A stretch of 64,000 nt of DNA from positions 1 through 64,000 of the forward strand of contig CAZLDS010000003.1 in the NCBI GenBank assembly GCA_964558395.1, given 5' to 3'. Shown piece after piece: positions 58,838 through 64,000 of this stretch (within the stretch, counting starts at the first letter, position 1; every line of letters starts with the position of its first letter). The notes under the pieces are model-generated. The model was not told the DNA's origin. It saw only the letters and a program-made list of their open reading frames with translations, and did no database searches. This DNA is from CSP1-5 sp964558395 (GTDB lineage Bacteria > Methylomirabilota > Methylomirabilia > Methylomirabilales > CSP1-5). Both the position numbers and the translations under genes were made by a program.

Positions 58838-58996
58838 ATGGAGGAGAGGGAAAGGATCATCGCGTACGCATGTCACGCCTGTGGGAGTCGGGGGGTCGAT
58901 CCCCCAAAGAGCAAAAAGGGAAATTACATGTGCCCAGAGTGCGGAGATCAGGTCGAGATCAGCGAGAAACGGGTCGTCAAAAAGAAAGAGAAATAG
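58838..58996 (+). CDS. Small zinc-ribbon protein (52 aa)
   Basis: MEERERIIAYACHACGSRGV followed by a lysine-rich link and MCPECGDQVEI: a two-CxxC zinc ribbon with a basic tail (VVKKKEK). ATG with GGAGGGATT upstream. It lies 36 bp after yraN and may be the last gene of the ffh operon. No function known. Confidence 0.7.
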   Translation: MEERERIIAYACHACGSRGVDPPKSKKGNYMCPECGDQVEISEKRVVKKKEK

Positions 58997-59002
58997 GGGC
59001 AC

Positions 59003-59031
59003 TTGACGGCGACCGTCCTCAGTGGTATGTT
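59003..59031 (+). promoter_or_regulatory. Probable promoter of the tetR-RND operon
   Basis: TTGACG (59003-59008), 17-bp spacer, TATGTT (59026-59031). It lies about 40 bases upstream of the palindromic operator. Confidence 0.55.
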
Positions 59032-59038
59032 AAAAACA

Positions 59039-59058
59039 CCGCCTAGAAGGCGGGTTAA
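59039..59058 (+). terminator. Small hairpin upstream of tetR
   Basis: CCGCCT, loop AGA, AGGCGG, followed by GTTAATTTTT. It could end transcription arriving from the ffh operon, yet it lies just downstream of the proposed tetR promoter, so its role is unclear. Confidence 0.4.
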
Positions 59059-59072
59059 TTTTTGGGGCGGGA

Positions 59073-59094
59073 ATTTACCTACCGGTAGGTAAAT
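59073..59094 (+). promoter_or_regulatory. 22-bp perfect palindrome, probable TetR operator
   Basis: ATTTACCTACC followed by its exact reverse complement. It runs into the ATG of the tetR gene (59093-59095). Position and symmetry are those expected of an operator for the adjacent TetR regulator. Confidence 0.8.
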
Positions 59095-59671
59095 GACAAC
59101 GAAGGGGCGTATCGAACGGGTCGCGAGGCGGGTCTTTGCCCGGAACGGGTTCGACGGGGCGTCGATTCGGCAAATTGTCACCGAGGCCCGGGTCACCAAA
59201 CCGGTCCTCTACTACTACTTCAAGAACAAGCGGGACCTCTTCCTGATCCTCCTCGAGGAGGCCGTGGCCCCCCTCTGCGATGAGCTGGAGCAGGTTGCCA
59301 GGGGGGACGGCACCCCACGCGATCGGATGAGCCGGATCATTGCAGCCGTCCACCGGTTTGTGGAGGAGAGGCCCGACGAATTCAGGCTTCTGCACCGCGC
59401 GGTGGAGCGCCGTGAGCCGGAAGTACAGGTCCTTGCCCAGAAATACTTCCGACGGAACTTCCGAGCCATCTCGGGCGTCCTGCAGGAAGGCGTGAAGCGG
59501 GGGGACTTTCGCTCGGTCAATGTTCCTCAGGCCACCTTCAGCGTTATGGCGATCCTGGTCTACTTCCTGACCCGCGAGCATGTCATCGATGAGGTTCTTG
59601 GAAAGAAGCGGGGGGCGGAGGATCTCAGGAGAAGCCTCGCCCACCATATCCTGAGTCTCCTGCGCGCCTGA
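59093..59671 (+). CDS. TetR/AcrR-family repressor
   Basis: The N-terminal HTH (RVARRVFARNGFDGASIRQI, VTKPVLYYYFKNKRDLFLIL) is typical; the C-terminal ligand domain is of the common type with VHRFVEERPDEFRLLHRAVE. 192 aa. The start ATG is inside the palindromic operator and no ribosome-binding site is clear between them; a start a few codons later is possible. Ten bases before the efflux adaptor gene, so it very likely represses its own operon. Confidence 0.9.
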   Translation: MTTKGRIERVARRVFARNGFDGASIRQIVTEARVTKPVLYYYFKNKRDLFLILLEEAVAPLCDELEQVARGDGTPRDRMSRIIAAVHRFVEERPDEFRLLHRAVERREPEVQVLAQKYFRRNFRAISGVLQEGVKRGDFRSVNVPQATFSVMAILVYFLTREHVIDEVLGKKRGAEDLRRSLAHHILSLLRA

Positions 59672-59680
59672 AGAGAAGAG

Positions 59681-60769
59681 ATGAAGAAGCAGTCCACTCT
59701 CGTCCGAAATATCGCGGTTCTGATTCTGGTGGCGGTCTTCTCGCCGGCCTTCGCCCAGGGACCACCCCCGGTGCCGGTCGAAGTGGCGCCGGTGGTGGAG
59801 CGGACGGTCGAGCGGGAAATCCACGCGGTCGGAACCGTGGAAGCCAATTTGTACACCACCGTGAGTGCTGAGGTAGAGGGAGCGGTAGCGCGGTTTGATC
59901 TCCGGGAAGGCGACCGGGTAGAAAAAGGGCAAGTCCTTGCCCACCTGCAGCGATCCGACCTGAAAATCGGGCTCAAAGAAGCCAAGGCGAATCTTCAGGA
60001 AAAGCAGGCGCTCTTCATCAGGGCGAAGCAAGATTATAAGCGGTTCAAGGAACTTTTCGACGAGGGGGCCGTCAGTGCGGCCGAGCTCGATCGGGTTAAG
60101 TCTGTTGCGGATGCTGCCAAAGCACAAAAGAAATCGGCCGAGGAAGCGTTTGAGAAGGTCGCTGATCAGCTTCGCCGAACGACCGTCGTTGCTCCCTTCA
60201 GCGGCTATATGGTGAAAAAGCATGTCGAGGTTGGCCAGTGGGTCGAGGAAGGCGGCGAGGTGGCGGACCTGGTGGACATCGATACCATCTATGTCGTGAT
60301 CCCCGTGAACGAGCGCGACGTTGGGAAGATCCGCAAGGGAGACGCGGCGACGGTAACCGTGGACGCGTATCCCGGACGCGCCTTCGAGGGACGGATCGCC
60401 TACATCGTTCCCCAGGCCGATGTCAGTAGCCGGAACTTTCCGGTTAAGGTCCGCGTGGACAACGCCCGTGAGCATCTCCTGAAGGCAGGCATGTTCGCGC
60501 GCGTGAGCATTCAGTACGGGGAACCACGCCGCGCCGTCTTCGTCCCCAAGGACGCCATCGTCCTGCGGGGCAAGGAGCAGCTCGTTTTCGTCTTGGACAC
60601 GGCGCGCGTTCAGGCGAGGCGCGTCGAGACGGGACAGGCCCTGGGGGAGCTGGTCGAGGTGGTGCAGGGAGACCTGCAGCCCCGGCAGGAGGTCGTGGTA
60701 GCCGGCAACGAGATCTTGCGGGACGGTGCACCCGTTGAAGTCCGGCGGAAGGGGGAGGGGCAGCGGTGA
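59681..60769 (+). CDS. RND efflux periplasmic adaptor (membrane fusion protein)
   Basis: Signal peptide (residues 1-25, ending AFAQ) then the barrel/lipoyl/hairpin arrangement: VSAEVEGAVARFDLREGDRV, a helical hairpin (about 100-160), RTTVVAPFSGYMVKKHVEVG and a beta-barrel domain. 362 aa. Links the RND pump to an outer-membrane channel; no TolC homologue is in the window. Overlaps the pump gene by 4 bp. Confidence 0.92.
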   Translation: MKKQSTLVRNIAVLILVAVFSPAFAQGPPPVPVEVAPVVERTVEREIHAVGTVEANLYTTVSAEVEGAVARFDLREGDRVEKGQVLAHLQRSDLKIGLKEAKANLQEKQALFIRAKQDYKRFKELFDEGAVSAAELDRVKSVADAAKAQKKSAEEAFEKVADQLRRTTVVAPFSGYMVKKHVEVGQWVEEGGEVADLVDIDTIYVVIPVNERDVGKIRKGDAATVTVDAYPGRAFEGRIAYIVPQADVSSRNFPVKVRVDNAREHLLKAGMFARVSIQYGEPRRAVFVPKDAIVLRGKEQLVFVLDTARVQARRVETGQALGELVEVVQGDLQPRQEVVVAGNEILRDGAPVEVRRKGEGQR

Positions 60770-63700
60770 AGCTGATCGAGGCCTGCATCAAATACCCGGT
60801 CACCGTTCTGGTGGCGGTCCTCCTGGCCATCCTCTTCGGTGGGATCGCGCTCCTCCGCCTGCCGTGGCAGATGACCCCGACCATCGACCGTCCGGAGGTC
60901 AGCGTGGAGACCGAGTACAAGGGGGCGGCGCCGCTCGAGGTGGAACAGGAGATCACCGACCGGATCGAGGAGAAGCTCAACTCGGTGGAGAATCTCAACG
61001 AGATGACGTCTACGTCCTTCGAGGGAAACAGCCGGATCGTCCTCAAATTCGACTGGGGTATCAACAAGGATGTGGCCCGCCTCGATGTTTCGGAGAAACT
61101 GGGACTGGTCAAGGATATCCCCCCGGATGCGGAGGAGTCCATCATCCGGGCGGTCAACACGGACGAGGAAACCCCGATTGCCTGGGTGATCATCAAGACG
61201 AACCGTCCCATCAACGAGGTGTGGGAAGAGGCGGATGATGTGATCCGGCCGCGGCTGGAGCGGGTGCCGGGGGTGGCCACCGTCTGGATGTTCGGCGGAG
61301 AGGACCGCGAGGTCCATGTGATCCTCGACCCCGAGGCGATGAGTGCGCGTCAGATCTCCGTGGCCCAGGTGCGAGACGCCTTGCTTGGCGAGAACCGGAA
61401 CGTGAAGGGGGGAAAAATCGACGAGGGGAAGCGCCAGTACGCGGTCCGGACTCTAGGGCAGTTTACCGATATCCGGCAGATCCCGGACGTGATCATCCGG
61501 CAGGATGCGCGCGGTCCCGTCTATCTTCGCGACATCGCCCAGGTCCGGTTCGGTTACGAGGAGAAGGAACGAGTGGTCCGCGTCTGGGGGAAGCCGACCA
61601 TCGGCTTCGGCGTGCTGCGTCGGACGGGGGCCAATACCCTGGAAGTGATGGGGGGCGTCAAGAAGGAGCTTCGGTATCTGAATGATCTATATCAAGGCAA
61701 GGACATCGAACTCATCCAGGTCTACGACGAGACCGAATACATCCATGAGTCGGTGGGCCTCGTGACGACCAACCTCCTCTACGGTTCCTTACTGGCCGTG
61801 GCGGTCCTGCTCCTCTTCCTTCGCAGTCCCTCCAGTATCTTCATCATTGGTTTTGCGATTCCCATCTCTCTCGTGGCGACCTTCGTCGTCCTGGACATGC
61901 TGGGGCGCAGCCTCAACATCGTCATGCTGGCGGGACTGGCCTTCGCCTCGGGCATGGTCGTGGACAACTCCATCGTGATCCTGGAAAACATCTATCGCCA
62001 CCGGCAGATGGGGAAGGGACGGGTTCAGGCCGCCTATGATGCCGCTGTCGAAGTATGGGGAGCCGTGCTGGCTTCCACATTAACAACGATGTTCGTCTTC
62101 GTGCCGATCCTCTTTGTCAAGGAGGAAGCCGGGCAGCTCTTTCGCGATATCGCCATCGCGATTTCCACGGCCGTCGCCCTATCGCTCCTCGTTTCTCTGA
62201 CGGTCGTCCCAATGCTGAGTTCGCGTCTCCTCGCGGTGAACCGACGCGCGCACAATCCGGCATCGCGTCGGTCTCTGTGGGGATTTTTCGACAGAATCGG
62301 GGTGGACCGGTTCGGGGCGAACACGGTTCAGTACGTCGTCGGGAGTCTGGACTGGCTCCGGCGTGGGGTGCGGCGCCGGGTCGTCGTGGCCGTGACTATC
62401 ATCCTTGGCGCAGTAGCGCTGAGCTTTCTCTTCATGCCCCCCATCGATTACCTTCCCCAGGGCAACCGCAATTTGATCTTTGTTCTCATTCGGACCACGC
62501 CGGGGCTTAATATCGACCAGCGGGAGGAGCTGCTCACGGAATTCGAGCGGCGGTTTACCTTGCCCGAAATCTACCGGATGTTCGCGGTAGCCCGGGTGGA
62601 GAATACCCTCATGGGCGTCATCGTGAAACCCGAGTATCACACCCTGCCGGGGATGCGACGGGTCATCGCCGAGATGCGGGGTCGCGCCCAAGGGGTGCCG
62701 GGAACTGAGGGAGTCTTCGTCACCCAGTCCCCTCTCTTCCGGCGCCGGGGAGCCTTTATCGGGGGGGTGAACCTCGAGGTCCAGGTAAAAGGGGACAACT
62801 TGGAGCAGATCCGGGCGATCAGTGACTCGATACGGGAGAAGCTCGGTCCCTTTCCCGAGGTCAACTTTGTGAACACCAGCTTCGAAGCGGGCAATCCGGA
62901 GCTGCAAGTCCGGATCGACCGCGCCAAGGCGGCCCAGCTTGGGCTGAGCGCCCGCGAGGTGGGATACGTGATCGAGACCATGGTACACGGGACCGAGGCC
63001 GGGCGCTTTCGCGAGGGAGGTAAGGAGCTGGATATCATCCTCAAGGGCGCGGCGGTAGATCTGCGGCGGACGCAAGATCTGGACGCGATCGTCTTCTTCA
63101 CCCCGGCCGGGCGTCTGGTGAAGCTCTCGGACATCGCGACCGCGAGTCTCGATACCGGACCCACCAAGGTTGAGCACATCGACCGCGATCGGGCCGTAAC
63201 GCTCACGGTGAACTTAAAGGGGGAGGTCCCCCTGGAGGACGCGATCCGTTTGGTGGAACGAGTCGTCAGCCCGGTTCGAACGGCCCTCCCGTTGGGTTAC
63301 ACCATCGATGTGGCCGGCCAGGCGAAGGACCTGAGCATTGCGTGGAACTCGATCAAGTGGTCCTTCCTCCTGGCGCTTGTCGTCATCTACCTACTGATGT
63401 GTTCCCTCTTTGAATCCTGGACCTATCCGCTGATCATCATGTTCTCGGTGCCGTTGGCCGCCACCGGAGGCATCCTAGCTGTCCGGCTGGCGAACTTCTT
63501 TGAGCCGGCCATCAAAATGGATGTGATCACCATGCTGGGCTTCGTGATCCTGGCAGGGATCGTGGTCAATAACGCCATCCTCATCGTGCACCAGGCGCTG
63601 AACAACATGCGCGAGGGATCGGAGGCCCAAGAGGCGATTCTGGAGAGCGTCCGGACACGGATCCGCCCGATCTTTATGACGACCGCGACCACCGTCTTTG

Positions 63701-63918
63701 GGATGCTGCCGCTGGTCTTTGCCCGCGGATCAGGGTCGGAGCTATACCGTGGCTTGGGAGCGGCGGTCCTCGGCGGGCTAGTCGTCTCAACCCTTTTCAC
63801 GCTGATACTCATCCCCGTCCTCTTTTCCCTTTGGATGGATACCAAACATGTTCTAGCTGCGCGACTCGAAGGGAAGCCCATCGGGCCCGTCGCCCGTGAG
63901 GCAGAGAAGTATCCCTAG
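60766..63918 (+). CDS. RND-family efflux transporter permease
   Basis: Inner-membrane proton-driven exporter. About 12 membrane segments with two large periplasmic loops. TM1 starts KYPVTVLVAVLLAIL; the proton-relay TM4 reads FASGMVVDNSIVILENI (one Asp followed by Asn rather than the DD of AcrB); TM10-12 include VINLL-type segments and GIVVNNAILIVHQAL. 1050 aa. Co-transcribed with tetR and the adaptor. Substrate unknown; a hydrophobic drug or metabolite is plausible but not shown. The last 82 bases of the window after it show nothing. Confidence 0.92.
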   Translation: MKLIEACIKYPVTVLVAVLLAILFGGIALLRLPWQMTPTIDRPEVSVETEYKGAAPLEVEQEITDRIEEKLNSVENLNEMTSTSFEGNSRIVLKFDWGINKDVARLDVSEKLGLVKDIPPDAEESIIRAVNTDEETPIAWVIIKTNRPINEVWEEADDVIRPRLERVPGVATVWMFGGEDREVHVILDPEAMSARQISVAQVRDALLGENRNVKGGKIDEGKRQYAVRTLGQFTDIRQIPDVIIRQDARGPVYLRDIAQVRFGYEEKERVVRVWGKPTIGFGVLRRTGANTLEVMGGVKKELRYLNDLYQGKDIELIQVYDETEYIHESVGLVTTNLLYGSLLAVAVLLLFLRSPSSIFIIGFAIPISLVATFVVLDMLGRSLNIVMLAGLAFASGMVVDNSIVILENIYRHRQMGKGRVQAAYDAAVEVWGAVLASTLTTMFVFVPILFVKEEAGQLFRDIAIAISTAVALSLLVSLTVVPMLSSRLLAVNRRAHNPASRRSLWGFFDRIGVDRFGANTVQYVVGSLDWLRRGVRRRVVVAVTIILGAVALSFLFMPPIDYLPQGNRNLIFVLIRTTPGLNIDQREELLTEFERRFTLPEIYRMFAVARVENTLMGVIVKPEYHTLPGMRRVIAEMRGRAQGVPGTEGVFVTQSPLFRRRGAFIGGVNLEVQVKGDNLEQIRAISDSIREKLGPFPEVNFVNTSFEAGNPELQVRIDRAKAAQLGLSAREVGYVIETMVHGTEAGRFREGGKELDIILKGAAVDLRRTQDLDAIVFFTPAGRLVKLSDIATASLDTGPTKVEHIDRDRAVTLTVNLKGEVPLEDAIRLVERVVSPVRTALPLGYTIDVAGQAKDLSIAWNSIKWSFLLALVVIYLLMCSLFESWTYPLIIMFSVPLAATGGILAVRLANFFEPAIKMDVITMLGFVILAGIVVNNAILIVHQALNNMREGSEAQEAILESVRTRIRPIFMTTATTVFGMLPLVFARGSGSELYRGLGAAVLGGLVVSTLFTLILIPVLFSLWMDTKHVLAARLEGKPIGPVAREAEKYP

Positions 63919-64000
63919 CAGGCCAGCTTGCCGCTATCAGCAATCAAGTACTTGAGCCGTTCAAATCGGAGCGTGTCTGACTATCAAGATTCCCGGAGTT

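Noticed and set aside
59075..60475. 466-codon open frame on the minus strand opposite tetR and the efflux adaptor
   Set aside because: It is a shadow of strong + strand genes in GC-rich DNA; no domain or ribosome site is recognised.
1..64000. Insertion sequences, prophage, integrases, toxin-antitoxin or restriction systems
   Set aside because: No transposase, integrase, phage structural, toxin or restriction motif was recognised in any supported gene.

Overview
The window is a gene-dense stretch of a GC-rich chromosome from a diderm (LPS-bearing) bacterium. It carries lpxC, lolA, an RND efflux pump and a Tat-type signal peptide. GTG and TTG starts are common, and almost every gene lies on the + strand. 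The gene set (RNase J, short-form HisG, MutS2, DciA-like DUF721, NtrY/NtrX, CIRCE/HrcA) suggests a deep-branching Gram-negative lineage such as NC10/Methylomirabilota or a relative. That placement is inference only; no rRNA gene is present to settle it. I saw no prophage, insertion sequence or CRISPR array.

Layout. Positions 1-4341 hold a PAP2 phosphatase (5' end outside the window), a long-chain polyprenyl synthase, lepA and lepB. Positions 4349-9805 are a heat-shock block (promoter, perfect CIRCE, hrcA, grpE, dnaJ, no dnaK) followed by rsmE, a stand-alone PolA-type 5' nuclease and coaE. Positions 9802-15179 hold rho with a long leader and strong terminator, rpmE, prfA, prmC and murA. Positions 15180-21080 are a histidine operon (hisG-hisD-hisB-hisH-hisA-hisF-hisIE). 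Positions 21077-27907 are a macromolecular-synthesis block (rpsU, yqeY, mutS2, dnaG, rpoD), followed by a CAU tRNA. Positions 28299-31240 hold a zinc-ribbon coiled-coil protein, an RNase HI-like gene, DUF721 and lpxC. Positions 31360-37978 hold ntrYX and a small envelope cassette (HAMP protein, Tat-exported M48 protease, RAM-domain protein, STN-domain protein, zinc ribbon). Positions 38047-45089 hold an alpha/beta hydrolase, a cold-shock gene (the only clear minus-strand gene), galU, lon and RNase J. Positions 45093-53839 hold ftsK, lolA, a GAF-GGDEF protein, pgpA, cinA, thpR and a glycerate kinase. Positions 53981-58996 are an SRP/ribosome operon (ffh, rpsP, KH protein, rimM, trmD, rplS, rnhB, yraN). 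The end (59003-63918) is a TetR-controlled RND efflux operon with a perfect 22-bp palindrome at the regulator's start codon.

The most unusual feature is a scattered family of degenerate 7-bp repeats. Most copies consist of a heptad array, a short core, then a reverse-complement heptad array. The heptad core varies by locus (GTTCA, GTCAGC, AGTCC, AGAGACT, GACC or GGCCATC types). Three copies share an AGATCCG-containing core, two of them as an exact 13-mer in opposite orientations. Copies lie between genes and also inside genes: one sits in frame inside hisF, a short one inside hisH, and one makes up the tail and stop codon of the PAP2 gene.

Other points of interest are a PolA reduced to its 5' nuclease, a trmD whose conserved N-terminus has no ATG/GTG/TTG start, two single-base frameshifts in the 35-38 kb cassette, a terminator-like hairpin in the cold-shock leader, and a possible small ORF overlapping the rho start.
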